Assembly: GCA_022885665.1 (NCBI GenBank)
Contig: JAGQDJ010000025.1
Location: 186,001-250,000, forward strand
Direction: 5' to 3'
DNA: 64,000 bases
From: Triops longicaudatus
Taxonomy: Eukaryota; Arthropoda; Branchiopoda; Notostraca; Triopsidae
In this document: in pieces, positions 1 through 13,576 of the stretch
Position numbering within the stretch: the stretch's first letter is position 1
How the letters are laid out: each line of letters opens with the position of its first letter
Translations under genes and position numbers: made by a program
Notes under the pieces: generated by a model
Told to the model about the DNA's origin: nothing
Databases searched by the model: none
Seen by the model: the letters and a program-made list of their open reading frames with translations, nothing else

Positions 1-3000
1 ACGGTTTACTATTGTTGTAGCCATAACGAGTGTCAAAGAAAGCGATATACACTTTGCAAAATTGACGTACGGTAACAGCGCAAAATATTTGAAACAGTAG
101 CACGAAGTATGGATAAGTTAAACCTTAGTGGCAAAAATGTGCCCATTTTTTTATTTTGTATTTTTTTCTATCTTTTTATTTTATTTATTTATTTTTTTAT
201 TTTTATTTTATTTTTATTTATTTATTTTTTTTTTGCTTCCGTAGTTCGCGACTCAAGCCAAGATATTGATAATGATTTTGTATGGACTCGTTATAGGTAA
301 TAATAGTCTTATGTCTGATTACCGTGAACTACAATATTCCTTAGCGTCAGCATTATTGCACCTAAGTGCAAAAACAGACGACGTAATTTCCTTAGACATT
401 ACCTGTAACCTGTAGGCAGTCGATTTGCTTTATTGGTTTCTTTTATTACAATGGCTTCTGTCGCAGTAAGTGTCGGCGTCATGATCGTCTTTTCTGTGCC
501 AGCTAAAGCGAGACACATTCATTCTTGGTTAATTGATTAGCTTTATCCCTAATCAGGCGGCCACACCTGGACCTTTCTGTCAATCACATTGACTCTTTTT
601 ACGTTCCCATGTTGTTGTTTTTTTGTATTGTGTCAGTTACACGTTTCTAAATCGCCTGAACCCTGTTGGCGTGAGTAAAGGCCGTGGACTCATTTGCTAG
701 TCCAAAGACAAATTATTATCTAGCATAAAAGCTGCAAATGATCGAAAGACTTCTTGCGTTCGCTAGTTCTGTCGTTCAGGACCTTAGCGGATAGATTCTG
801 GGTATGAAACTGTCGCCTTTGATAATTAAACCGAACCAGTCGTGCATTACACTCATTTCTTGAGCTCCCCAGTTTTGCGCTTTGTGTCTCACAAGCGTGA
901 AAGTTTCGCATTCAAAGAATTATCCCTTCTGGAAGCAAACATTTTGTTGCGCAAAAATAGGAATTGCGCCCTGTCTAACGTGCTTTATTGTCGATCTGGA
1001 GTATTCAAAGCCTTGGTTCATGAAGGGCCTTTTCGGTATCGCCGTCTAATAAACTCAGTGTTTCCTGAAACGCGAGCTTTAAATGCGTTGTCTTTTCCCG
1101 CATCTTGTTTAACCATTGCTTGTTCGACAAAGCCACACGCTACAACAGATCACACGACTGTCTTTGGGCTGAGCCCAGAATCTTTTCGTTTTTATTGGGA
1201 TTTTTCTGTATTTACTTTTTTCTCAGCATTTTGTCCTTTCCGGCAACTCGTGACTTGCAACTGACCGACCGCGCACTCGTTGAATCTCTTCGGTTAGCGC
1301 CTCGGTGCTGACGCGCGCATCGTTCCTTCATCGCATTATAGGAATCCTACGATGCTTCAGATCATTTGGAACTGTTTGGTTTAGGCGCACATCGGCAGGC
1401 TTCCCCACCCGCCTTTACTACTTTGTACCGCCGCGAGCTTTCAAGTCAGTTAGCCGGTACAGTGTCGAGCATTAGCCGTAGTCGTCTTGCCCCGCACTGA
1501 CGTTCGGCGGCCTTGACGTGCGCTTATCGGGCGCACTCTGCATAGAACTTCCCCTTCCCAACTCCCGGGTTCTCGCCTCACTACGAAAGCATCAGTCAGT
1601 CTGTTTAGGCCCTTCGTGACGGCCGGACCAGTTTGCGAGCTAATCGTGCACTTGTCTTCAATAGCCCCACACACGCAGTTTTGACGAATCCCCCGTAAGT
1701 TGTGCAATCAAGGTGGTGTGCAAAGTTTTTAGCCTCAAGGATTACAACCAAAATCAGTGCGATAAAAAATATCAGTTTTGCAAAAAAAAAATACCCGTGA
1801 TTGCCCATTGGATCTTTTCTTTCCATAAGTTTATTGCCGAGTGTCATTGGTTCACTTAACCAAAAAGATAATTCCAAAGGTAGTGTCCAAATGTCAGTTG
1901 ACGAATTGCATTTTCGTATTTTTTTAAAAACAAGTTGATGCGTGACCATGTGTTACTTCCAAAGTTTGCAAGCTTTTGTCACTCATTCATAACGTGCGTA
2001 AGATATCTTATATCCGTCATTCAAACCCTGGTGATAGTTTCTGTTTTATACCCCGAAATAAACAGCAACTCAAGATTGCGTGCAACTTCATTAACTTAGT
2101 GCGTCTGTTTAGACTGATTGGCTTACATCAAAATAGGCACGTGTGTGTATGTGATGATTCACTACCGGCAGGATTTTTAGGGTTAGTTTTTATTTATCAG
2201 AAAAGAGAAGCAATCCATTTTTTGTGGTCATACAGAACTTTAGTCCGGAGAAATCCCCCCCAATTTTAATTTTCCAAATTGGGAAGTTTTTATAAGAAAA
2301 AGTTCTTTTGCTTCAACTGCGAAGCGCGCGAGCAATTTTACGGTCGCAGGCCGTTAACACCAACTTTTGGCAGTCTTGATAAGAAGTCGCTCGCGAGAGA
2401 CGAAAAGGACCGAAAATTTCGTGCATGTCGCCATTGATTGTATAGACAAGTTAGGTTTGGGTTTGCATACCTCCTCACCCCCACCAAGTTTGGGCTTGAA
2501 TGGTTGAAAACTTAAGAAAAAATTGCCACCGAAAAGTGAGCATATAAGCTGTTTCTTTTTTATGCCAGCTAAGAAAAGGGGGCCTTAAACTACTCGAAGG
2601 CTTGGCAGTTTTTTGTTTATATAAGTGGTAGGGGGGAACTAGCGAATGATGTTAATGAAATCTTAAAAAAAGCTGTAACTTACGTGAGTAAACTAGAGCT
2701 AGGTGATTTAAGTAGGACTACATCTGTTGTCGTAATTTCCGTTTAATAGAAAAGTGATTGAACCAGACAGTTGAATGAATAAATTGCGGATAGAGCATTT
2801 GTTGAATTTAAAAGCCCCTCCCTGTGGCGACTCGGTGTAGCCAATGGTAAACAGAAGAACTTGGGTCGATTTCTAATTAGCAGATCGGCGTAATTGCCCT
2901 ACTGACATGTCAGGCCCCTTTGCCCCTGATATCCAGGCCATATCACACCCGCAAGAGGGCCGCTTTTGGTCTGTGCTCTGACCGCTTGCCGAGTCCTGTC

Positions 3001-3747
3001 TCAGCCGGTCCGAGGTTAGGAAGTCTCGGTGTGCTTTTTGGCGCCGGCAAAAGCTGCCGGGTACCTCAAGTCTGTGCCATTCTGATTCCGAACTTGGGTA
3101 CAACTTTCGAAGCCCCCATTCACCTCCTATTATTCTAAACACAGGGACCGTAAGTAGCTCCTAAACTTGTCCCAAATAGTTAGCAAATAGGAGTTAAGTT
3201 GGAACAACGCGATTGGCGTTAAAAGCTTGCAAACTCTGGATTAAGTTGCCGTGATTTGTTCGCATCATAGGAAAGCTGCTGATTTGTCGCTCTTTTCAGC
3301 CCCGTTTAACAGTTTTTTGGCAAAACTTCAGATATTCCCTGTTGCATGTCGTGTGTTTTGCAGCAGATAGCTTTGTGGAGCTGTCGTTCCGTCTTTTTCC
3401 GTATGTTGAGTTGACGCCAAGTTCATTTGTTCGAAGCTTGGCCGAGCTTCGCAACAAATAAATTCGGCGTGGATACACCTAAACGGCCAACACCGTTTTA
3501 ACGGATTTACCATTTACCACCCGATCTCGAGTTAATTGTTGTCCTGTTTTACTTTTCGTCGTGTTGCCCAGATGGTAGTTTACCTAACCTCAGTATCTAC
3601 ACTGAAATCATGTGCGAGAAAGCCTGACCTCTAAAAAAGAGCAGGAAGAGAAAAAGTAAAGTGCATTGCGTCTTTGGTGGCTCAAACTTGTAAGGCGTGC
3701 TCAGTGACAAGAGGGCGCGCTTCCTTTCTAAGAGGCCTAGGTTTGCA
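1..3747. other. Non-coding upstream region, no gene seen
   Basis: No reading frame here shows a recognisable domain or a convincing pair of splice sites. A T-rich low-complexity tract (T runs broken by single A or G) lies at about 134-232. The open frames are short, overlap on both strands and have no family resemblance. The region could be an intron or the 5' flank of the CUT/CASP locus, whose N-terminal exons are not visible in the window. Confidence 0.5.
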
Positions 3748-3840
3748 ATGAACCTAGATGCCCTGGCTGTGGATCCTCGCCTGGATTGGCATCTGCCCAA
3801 AGACAACGCGATTCTTCTGGCCCATCAGTTTTGGCAACAA
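3748..3840 (+). CDS. Candidate alternative first coding exon of the CUT/CASP locus
   Basis: An ATG at 3748 opens a 31-codon frame ending in HQFWQQ, exactly at a good donor (CAA|gtgagt). It ends in phase 0. The first confidently recognised CUT exon, at 13593, starts in phase 0, so the two could be spliced directly. The residues QFWQQ faintly recall the FQYWKRFDL start of vertebrate CASP/CUX1, but the match is too short to prove descent, and no following exon carrying the RELD...RQDE coiled coil was found between here and 13593. It might also belong to another gene or be chance. The evidence is one start codon, one donor and phase compatibility only. Confidence 0.25.
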
Positions 3841-6800
3841 GTGAGTGTCCGTCTCCTTTTATTTTTCCCTCCCCATGTCTGCCTTGTTGCTTTCGTTTTC
3901 TTTTTGTCTCCATCGTTTTTTTTACTTCGTTGGCGAGCTCTTTTGTCAACCCAACTGGGGAAAACAGCAAAAGACAAGGCATCATTGCAGCACGAGCTTG
4001 TTCTTTCCGGCCCAACCGGTAGCATTTTAATTGCATTAGTCATGTTGAAAACCGAAAGCTGGCGAAAATAGTATTGTTCCTACGCTTGCAAGAATGGCCA
4101 AAAAGGAAATCATCACGTAAACATGTATTGTGGAATTTCCGTCCCTTTTGGCTGTAGTGTTTAGCTCCATTTCGGGTGTGTGAGTCCAAGAAAGACCGAA
4201 TAAAAGGCTTCTGCTTCTCTCTTTGTTTTTAACCGTGTTCGGGTTGTTCCACTTGTTTAACGACAGGCAGGATAATCATTCTAATGACTGTCATCGTCGT
4301 AGGATGCATAAGTCAAAAATGTCAGAAGTATGACCGAGCCTGCCCCCTTAACGGTTGGTGATCTAAGAGATGCAGCGGGAGAGGTAGAAAAATGAGAAGC
4401 CTGGAGATAGAGGAAAGGAAGAAAACGGGTAGTCGCTATGCCACAGAGCAAGTGCCGCGGGTAGCTTGGGAGGTTGATCGTGAATCAAAGGCAAAAAGGG
4501 ACAAAAAGTCGTGTAGGAAATGTTGAAAGAAAGCATGCAAACATGTATTCGGTTCTTTTGGATTGGTAGATCCGAATGATGGCCGTGATCATCATTGGTC
4601 AAGTCGACGATGTCCTTTTGAATGTCAGACAAGATTCGTCATGGTTCTTTTAACCGAACTTGGGCTGCATCTAAGTCTTGTTTTTCGAGGTTTGAACCGT
4701 ATTCTGCCTGTGTTTAGGACTCCGCTTCGTATTAAAAAAAAAGAAGCGTCTTTGGTCCTTTTTTTTAGATAGACAGTTCCTTCTATTTGTCATTGCGGTC
4801 TTGATTCTCAGAGACTTCAGTTTTCGGGGAGTCAAGCAGCATGTTTGATGAGCAGGAACGTGTGTAGTTCGATTAATTTGGTCAATTGGGCAGTAAGAAA
4901 CTTTTCGTTTCCCTATAAACAGGATCTTAAAACCTTTTCTGTTTTGAACGTTTGTCGATTGTACCTGTCCTAAGATGGAATGCTCACAAGTTAAAACTGT
5001 CGTTATGACAATGAAATTGTGGAAGCTGCGACATTTTTATCTCAAGCTGTCAGATTGCCGTGTGTATCTGTTGCTTGCCTTTGCTGTAATTGGGGCAGTC
5101 TTCCAGTCTGCATGTCGCCTTTGTGTTTGTGCATACCGACTTGGCTAAGTAAAGGAAGACTTCTCTGAGAACTTGGGTTTGTTTGGTATTTGTATTAGTA
5201 AAGCCATCCATACCGGCGTGGTAAGGATTGGAAAAGGATTTTTTCAATCTTTTATCAAGACTCGTAAATTTAATCACTTGCGTCTGCGGTGCCTCGCCCT
5301 CTTCCATCTGGCTTATCTTTTTTTTCTGCGCTACGTATATAACAGCCATATAAACTTTCTGGTTATGGCTGAGACATTTCCAACGCTCACTTGTCGTCTC
5401 TAGGCCTATAGAAAGCAAAAAACAGACCAGCGACATGCACAGCCAGAGTACAACACGGCTCACCACGGCCCCTGTTTATGTAACGCGACAGCTCGGAAGA
5501 CAAAACCATTGCGTGTTTGGGTGTCTCAATAAAAAGTAGACATTACCAACAGTCTTACAGGGTTTATTTGAATTTTTGCGATTCTGTACCCTTTGTAGTG
5601 CTAAGCTGCTATCGTGCGATTGAAAGGGGTAGTCCAAGGAAAAAAGCTTTTACGAACATAATGTTCAAAGGCCATATGGAACAATTATCGAAATACTTGT
5701 GGTTCCCATGTTAATAAACTGGGCTTGCTCGAAAAGAAAAGACAGCCGTATCTGCCTGTAAAAGGGGGGAGTTGCATTGGGAGGAGGTTAAAAGGCGGGT
5801 TTTTGCCTATATATCCTTCATCAACTAGTTGATAGGAGCCTGAAACTGCATATACGTTCCAATGTGGAGCAGACATGCCACTAAACAGGCAAAAGGCCTA
5901 TGCAGATCGGCTATACAGTTCAGAGGGAAACAGCTTTTATGAGCTTAGCTATTAAAAAAAACGCATTTCCTTGTTCTGGCAATTCCAAAGCCTACATTTC
6001 TTCTTTCACCCTCTCGTTTCCTACACCAGACCCAAGTTGTCTTTGGCCTCGTGTGTAGAAACGCATGCCATATTTTAAGGCTCGAAATTGTGGGCCATTT
6101 TTAAATATTTGTACGAATAAATGTTCCAGTATTTTCAGCTACTTGAAGCACGTTTAATGATATGCCTTAACGATATGTCTTCCATGAGTAACAAAAAGTA
6201 TATCGCTTACGTGCACCATCTTGTCATGCCAGCAAGTGTGTGAAGGGTTGCTAGAAAATGCACCCTTTCGACCCTTACCGATTTCACTTGACACCAGTGG
6301 TTTTGCTGTTGCCAGTATTGATTTTCATTGTGAAATGCCCTGATTATCTGAAGCGGGTACACTCGAGTCGGCACTGTTTCAAAAATGTGTGGCGTGGTGG
6401 TGTTTTTAAAAGGTGAAGCAAGTACGTAAGTTCACGTCACACATGGAGCAAGTGTGTGGTAAAAGACCTGTTCTAATCTCAGCTGGAGAGGACGCTTGAT
6501 GCCCAGCCACACACACCAGACACCTGTTGCTGTTTATCCGTCGCTTTACAAGGGCTTCGGAAGAATGTCCTAAGCGGACTTTGAAAGGAGAGAAAGGCAA
6601 AGAAAACCGGGCTTGTTTACCGTAAACGACAGTGTTTGTCGTCCAGTCGAGTTGACTTTTTAATGCAGATCCCCCTTTCTCCAAACTCAGTTTTCCGGTT
6701 CCTTTTTTTTTGGTGGATAAACCTCTACCATAATCGCGAATTGCGCTGGGTTGTGTTCTACAAGGGAAGAAATCGTGTTCCAAGATGTTTTATTTTCCTC

Positions 6801-9789
6801 TTCCTGGATACTGCGTTGCGTCACTAACGACGTGGCACAATCACGCAGTGACAGACGTTTGTCCAAGGTGGCAATAACTTATCCATAAGCCGGAAAACTA
6901 TATTTAAACATTTATTTGCTTGCATTTATAGCACTTGTAGCCAGGTGTATCAAGGTAAAAAGCATAGCGGTACACGCATACTAAATCCATTGGGCGAAAA
7001 TGATTGTTGAGATAGGGCAGATATTGGTAAACCGCGCCGGCTTTCTGGCCAAGTTCCCGGGACAAGTGAAGGCAAGCAAGCCATTATGCACCCACATTGT
7101 TGGCACATTAATCGAGAGGTGTAGAGCTGGGACTGTGCAAGTCCTCAGATTACCTTTGGGGGTGCTGTGGTTGAAGTCGTATGGTGTTAGGTAGCGCGGG
7201 ATATTGTATCAACTTGTGTGCTCCAGGCCGCTGCTAACCGTCGCAACATTTCCGTAAAGCTCAGTCAAGTCTGGTGAGAAGAGAGAAAAAAGGACGTGTG
7301 TTGAGGGGGATTGGAAAAAAATGGAATATATGCTCTCTCCCCCCTTGTCCGTTTGCCAAGCCACGTGTTGCCTCAGCCGTGGTTGTGGGTTTTTCTCTCG
7401 TATTTGTCCCTAGTACTTGTAAGGTCTCTTGAAATCGAAAAAAGCTTTGCTGAATCCCATTTGACTTGACAAGTCTTTCCCTTTTCCCCTGGTTTGGGCT
7501 GCGACTCCTTGCGCTTTGATAGGCCTATAAAACGAGTCGATGATGGGACCTTGATGGACGGACACCTTGGCTAGGAAACCAACCGTCCCAGTCAATCTTC
7601 CAATTTTCCACCGATCAGTCCTTCGCATCGTTCCACACCCCTCTTTTCCCATCATCCTTCACACAAAACTCCCTCACCATAATGTTTTATGGCTTTATGT
7701 ATCACCCAGAATAGTGTCTTCTCTTTTTTTTTTCTGTCCAGCGCACGGAATGGGTACTTTTTCCTTGATAAAGAGAGAAATACCCAAGACTGTTCTGTTC
7801 TGCATTTTTGTTTATGAAGCGTAATGTTGACGCGCACTGTATTCTTGTAATTCTCGCGATCATTTTTACCGTTGCTCAACCCAAGCTGTCGTCATGTCGT
7901 TCATTCGTTCACTTTTGTTTGAGAAATGCGTTTCTGGCCAAACCATTATGGGCACGTCACCACGAAATATGAGGTGGTGGTTCTGGTGCGAGAAAACGAC
8001 GCAAGCTCAAGCTGTGTGTAATGGTATATGGTATCGAAACGCATCAAGGTTCCTGAAGGGTAGGTGCTTTAAAGTCCCCCATTTGGCTCAGTTCGCCCCT
8101 TTCTGTGGTTTCTGCCCCCCCCCCCCCCCTCGGTCCTCTTCTCTGTGTATCGAGGAAAAGGACAAAGAGCTAATCGACGCCCCAGATTTCCCACCTGACA
8201 TCATGCAAGATGTCGATGTCAATTGGAGCCGTAAGAAATAGTCGGGAGAGCTCGCCTCCTTCTGTCGACTTGATAAATGTCTCTTGGCCCTAGCCTCTAC
8301 TTATTACAGATCGTCCATGTCTCTCCTTTCCCGAAGTTTCCAGGGGCTTGGCGTTCTAAAAACAAGGCTCAACCGAATTGAGCACGAAATGACTTCTAGT
8401 TAGAAAATAGTGGCGCTATGGCATCGTTCATTTTTAGGTGGAGGAGAGGCAGTGTATGCAAGAACGTGGTATACGTACGGTATAAATTCCCATTAGCCGT
8501 CCTTTAGTTGAATTAGTGGACTGACCCTAGGAATGGACTCGTGAATGATGAATGAACCCGCACGCCTGCACTCCGCTCCCTCTCTCATTTTATTGCCTTA
8601 TTGCTGTCCTTTTGTAAAATGGGTACATTGGGAGAAAAAGAGCTCAAGGAGCCATACTCTTGTTTAGAGCTAAATATACAAAGTTTTTGACTTTTGATAA
8701 TTTTTTTTACTGCGAATGTGTGTTCGGTTTCCAGTGCCATCTTTCACTCCCGTTGGCTGTCTCGCTTTTTAGGGGAATCCGAACGGTTCGGGTGTAATGT
8801 ATAGGTTAAACTTTACGCTAGGGCAGCTCCATGTATCAGTGTTATGTGAATGTGTTACACTGACTGACTGTCCGAGTCTTTTTGAAGTTGGTGAAGAAAA
8901 AATGAGCTTGCGACGAGTCACAAGCCGTTTCCTTGCGCCAGCAAAACGGGTAAATTGATACCTTAGTTTGTGGTGTACAGATAGAGAGCTTCCTTGCAGA
9001 GTAACGAGAGATGTTGTGGGGTTGTATGGTGTATCTATCCGAGTTTAACGAAAGATTGACCTTATAACCGTGGAAGGGAGCAAAGTAGCGATCTAGGAGC
9101 TTCCAGATCGGATGGCGATGTTCGAGGAAATTGGGTCATTTGAGCTGATTTTTTTCTCCTTTTTTCGGCTCCTCTCGCGCGCCCCTTGTGAAGAGACTGC
9201 ATTTGTAGCAAAAGCCTGGTCTATTGATGTCGCCCAGAAAGTTTTTGGATTAGTTGCCGGGACAGAGGGACAAACGTGGTTAGAGCGGTAAGGGAGGATC
9301 CGTGAATAGCTTCACTGATCTGAAGATCACAGGTTTTCTCACTACTCGCCGTTTGCCTCCTATGACCGAGCTTTAGGAAAACCCAGAAGGCAACAAAAAA
9401 TGAGCTGGGGCGTGGGGGGTTGAAAAAAAAAAAAATAGTACCAGAAAGGGTCACACAGAGAGCAAAAGAGAAGTATAAGGCGAGTTTGGGACGACTCCGT
9501 GCCTCAATTGCCCAGGCAATTTCTTTGGGACCTCGGGTCGACGCAAGGACCCTTTTCACGTCCAATGACACGATATCCTCTGCTTTTTTTGCCCAAGATG
9601 ACCTGACAGCTTTTCTACAAGTCAATCGTTCGTTTGCTAGACTTTAGGTCAGTCGCGTGAACGAGATAAAATAGAGCTGAAAAAATAACACTAGCCATCC
9701 TTGTGCCTAAATTCCTTTAAAAAAATAAGTAAATAAATGAAGCTTTAATAAAACTAACGCCAATAGACAAAACGTCAAAGACATTATAC
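3841..9789. other. Non-coding stretch, probable intron or flank
   Basis: No domain-bearing frame or supported exon was found. A 15-nt C homopolymer lies at 8115-8129. The minus-strand open frame at 5050-5466 (138 codons) has a hydrophobic start but no domain or cysteine pattern, and is treated as chance. Confidence 0.45.
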
Positions 9790-9856
9790 ACAGTCAGATT
9801 ATAGTAAACCTTTTATAACGAATTATCAGCTTACACGGCTTGTAAGGTAAAATATA

Positions 9857-10170
9857 CAGTGGTACACCCTTATGTCTGATATAACGAACTTTTCGTGCAT
9901 GAATCGAAGTTTTCTTCTGATTTTCGTGTAAGTGAGATTCTACTGCAGAATATAAATGTAAAATAAATAACCAAGTAAGTTAAATTTAAAAAAAATACTG
10001 CGGAGTTTCCTTATAACGAACCGCTCAGTATTAATAAAACTGTTCGTTATAACGGAAATTTCTTATATCAAACTCTTTTTTACATATACCTAACTTGGGG
10101 CCTTACAGGCAATTCACTATAGCCGGCAGTGCGTTGTAAAAGGGGTTCATTATAACGACATGCTACAGTA
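9857..10170. mobile_element. pogo/Tigger-like MITE fragments
   Basis: Repeated copies of the motif TATAACGAA and its reverse complement TTCGTTATA occur at about 9815, 9890, 10013, 10043 and 10151. A CAGTGGTACACCC end at about 9858 and an ATTCTACTG end at about 9950 look like the terminal inverted repeats of pogo/Tigger-type elements, which commonly start CAGT and carry ATAACGAA repeats and use a TA target. There is no transposase frame, so this would be non-autonomous debris, possibly two nested copies. The family assignment comes from general knowledge of the repeat style, not from a database match. Confidence 0.45.
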
Positions 10171-13100
10171 AAATTATAGTAAATTAAAAGGGAACTTTAG
10201 CTTAGAAAGCACAAGTTCATGTATTCACTTGTTCCGTGTGTGTATTCACGTTGGACAATGCAGTGAGAAAGCTCTTGGGCGGGATGTAGGAAATGAAGTA
10301 TTATTTTGAATTTTGTGGCTTTTTTTCTTGTAAGAGCAGGACTATCTTAGGCCATCATGCATGATAAGGGTTCTCGGTGGGGTGTGTATCGGAGTCATAA
10401 GAGTGAAGAAAAGCCGATTGAGAGCTGTGGATGAAAATGGGGTGACTGAGAATTGTGGGGGTTGCAGAGCCGAAAGCAGTAAGCTGGGATGTCGGTTTTT
10501 GAGCGAGACGGGGAGAGAGCCCACAAGGACCGTCGCGTGTGTTTCGACACCCGCCGATCAATACGCAATTGTCCGAGTGAGTCGTCGTCAGAGCCCTGTA
10601 AAGCCCAACATTTCCGGCTTGTTGGCGGCCAATTCCACACCCCTCGAAAAACTAACTCTCTTTTCTTTCTTTCCGACACTTATACACACCGCACACACAT
10701 ACACACGAAGTCACCGCCAACCAAACCCTTTCCCTGGCTTCTTTTTTTTCCCTTTAACCTCCTGATCGTTTTCTTTCTCAGAAATCTTTTTTGTTATCGT
10801 TTGACCAAGGCTTTACTGTGCGTTTTTATTTATTTTCCTTTTTTATTATTTCTTCGTGTGGCTACATTGACTCCCCAGCTTTTTCTTCATTTTTGACTGC
10901 TAGACTTGGCGGGCGTTTTTGATGATAGAACCCGAAAAAAAAAAAATCTAAGTCCGGCTCTGCAGCATAGTGTACTGAAATGGAAGATCTGAACGATCTT
11001 ACCTCATTCTCGCCAGGAATGTACCAATTCCAAATGACGGGGGAAGTTTTGAATTGGTCCGACTGCCGAGTTGGGATTTGCCTTTTTTTCGTATTTTTCG
11101 AGCCAGAAATGCTTTGTGCGCTAGATTTAGGGAATCTGCTCATTTTTTCCCCCTTGCCTGCCGCCGATCAGATGTTTCTTTTTTGACGAAGAACGTCCCA
11201 CATGAAGTCATTTCTGGCAAGACTGTGCTCAGGCAATGAAGCTAAAGCAATGAAGAGTCATGTAGGTAAAAATGTGCCCAATGGGTGTATTATTCTCAAG
11301 GATCTGATGGCGCGGCTCGATTTGAGTCTTGCGAGCGTCGAAAGGAAGCACATCCCACAGCAGCAAGGAAGTGTAAATGCTAAGAACGTGTCAGACGTGG
11401 GTGGGGGAAAAGTTTGTTTTATTGATAAGAACGAACATGAACAAAGACATTGCTGTATACAAAAGCTCGACGAGGTATCACATCGAGGTCCAGAAGTCTT
11501 GGACGGGGACCGGGAGTCCCTGACTGCAGCAGAAAACAAGACAGCAGTGTGCGAACGGTGGTAAAAGATTCATGTCGTGTCGAAAAGGCATCTGGAAACA
11601 GTACCGAGTCGTTGGCGTGCCTGCTGGAAACGAAAGGGCCATCCGGGGGTCTTCACCTCATTTGCATATGTCGGTGGTATTGATCGGTATCGAGAAGTGG
11701 GAGTGTATAGCGGTTCTAATGAAGGTGTAGATAAAGAGCTAGCGGGAAGTGCGTCAAATAAGCCGCTCCGCTCCTTACTCAATCCAACAACCCGACGTTC
11801 CGGCTTTTGTTCGAAGCTAGAGAAACAACTTGGCTGCGCTTTTTACGGGGCACACACAACATTGTCGCCATACTGAAGAAATAGGCGGAAAATACCGCCG
11901 CAGGGTGCAACGCATTTCTGCCTAAGGTACACACAACAGGAGCAGTAAAATGCTCGGTAGGTTGTTAGGGGGTGGGTTTTTGGCCGTGGAGCACCTCTGT
12001 TACCAAACGGAGGGTTTAGGGAGGTGAGTTTTTGACTTTATTGATCTTTCGGCTCTTGCCTGTAAAGCGATTGATAACTTTTGTCGTTTACCTTTCTTGA
12101 ACTGTCCCTTTCGCCGCAACATTGCTGCGGTGCGATGCAACAAGCCCAAACAGGCCTGGGATAGTATTCCTCTAGATTTCTGCGAGTCATATTTGTTATG
12201 GTACACACAGTGTAGGCCGAAGCTATTACTGAGGAATATGTTACGTATTTAGAATATATCTTGGCAATTGATTCAAGCCAAAATCATGATAGGCTGCCCA
12301 ACGAGGGGGAAAAAGTTATTATAAAAGGGGCATTGTAAACGGACTGTCTAACGAGGATAAGAAACAACATAAAGCAAACGACGCTCGGGTATCCCGTAGA
12401 CAAGGTATTGCGCCCCAAAGAATCTGTCGATGATGGGTCGATAAACCGGATGACTCCATTAGCTAGAGTGTGTGACGATAGAGCCCACAAGGCGAATCGT
12501 TCCTCCTCCCTTGCTATTCCCGAACACATACACACTTTTATGGAACTTGGGCCTCGTGTTCGCCGAGTTTACCCGCCGTGTTTTCTTTAGTTTCAGCACT
12601 GGTTTCGGGGGGGGGGGGGGAAAGGTGCCTGTGTTGATTATGCCCGTGTTTGGAACTCGAGTATGGCAAACATGTTCAGCGGTGTCTTGAACCGCGTGAT
12701 AATCTCTGATACATGCTTTGTGAGAGATAACACCCTTTTCACGAAGAGCGAGTGCCCATACTACTTCATGACCCCTTTGCCTTTACAACCCTTACCCCTC
12801 GTAAGGGGGGTCACCCGGGTCAGGCGTTCCGAGAATAGAAACCGAGGGTTGCACGAGTTGCGATAAGTTGGAAAAATGGTTCATGACTCTTGTTGACTCT
12901 GACCTTGGGGGCGTAAAGAAGGCTGGACGCAAAGGGGACAAAGGTTAAAAGACCACAGCCCGGACCAGCAACCGGTTTTGTCGTGGTTGAGCAGCGGTGC
13001 GTGTTACTCGAGCTTATGGTTATTCGTAGAAAAATTCTCGATGTGTGTTATGCCACTGTTGTTATGTCACTTCTGTTTTAATCGAATTTCTGGGGAATTT

Positions 13101-13216
13101 TGACTATATAAATAGCACATAACACTATATAACAATTTTAAAAACAATTTAAAATAATGAAAACAATTTTATTGAAAATAATAAAAACAATTTTATAATA
13201 ACAATTTAAAAAAAAA
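10171..13216. other. Non-coding stretch, probable intron or flank
   Basis: Nothing supportable as a gene was seen. A 14-nt G homopolymer lies at 12607-12620. The 120-codon plus-strand frame at 11202-11564 overlaps an equally long frame on the other strand, has no recognisable domain and is not called. Confidence 0.45.
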
Positions 13217-13419
13217 CAGTGAATTAAGTGATGGTATAAGAATATGGTTATAACGAACGTACTGAGAACAGAAAACAAGTCTTTGGTATGTCAGAAGTTC
13301 TTTATATCGGACGCCTTTTTTCTGCAGTATATCTTTAGACCCAAAAGTAAACTGCAGTAAAAGTAAATTCTGTAACCGTAAGGTTTATTATAAAAGGGTT
13401 CTTTATGACGATTCTACTG
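13217..13419. mobile_element. Second pogo/Tigger-like MITE copy
   Basis: About 200 bp bounded by CAGTGAATT at 13217 and ATTCTACTG at 13411-13419, the expected complementary style of ends. Inside are a GTTATAACGAAC motif near 13248 and related TTATAAAAGGGTTC and CTTTATGACG sequences. It resembles the element at 9857-10170 and has no coding capacity. It lies about 170 bp upstream of the first recognised CUT/CASP exon. Confidence 0.4.
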
Positions 13420-13530
13420 TAGTAAGGTCAGTAAATCAATTCAAATAACGTAAAAAGTAAATTTAAGTATTAGTAAGTGAAAAAAAAATAATTGCAGCTA
13501 TCAATAATGTTGAGTTATGTTACTAAAGTT

Positions 13531-13576
13531 TTTGTACGATTTTATACGATTTTTATACGATTTTATACGATTTTTG
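13531..13576 (+). repeat. TATACGATTTT minisatellite next to a splice acceptor
   Basis: Four to five imperfect tandem units of a 10-11 bp motif (TATACGATTTT, first unit GTACGAT) directly precede the T-rich acceptor of the exon starting at 13593. The array forms part of the polypyrimidine and branch region of that intron. Confidence 0.8.

Noticed and set aside
5050..5466. 138-codon minus-strand frame with hydrophobic start
   Set aside because: The start looks like a signal peptide, but there is no domain, no cysteine pattern, no splice context and an overlapping plus-strand frame; chance is likely.
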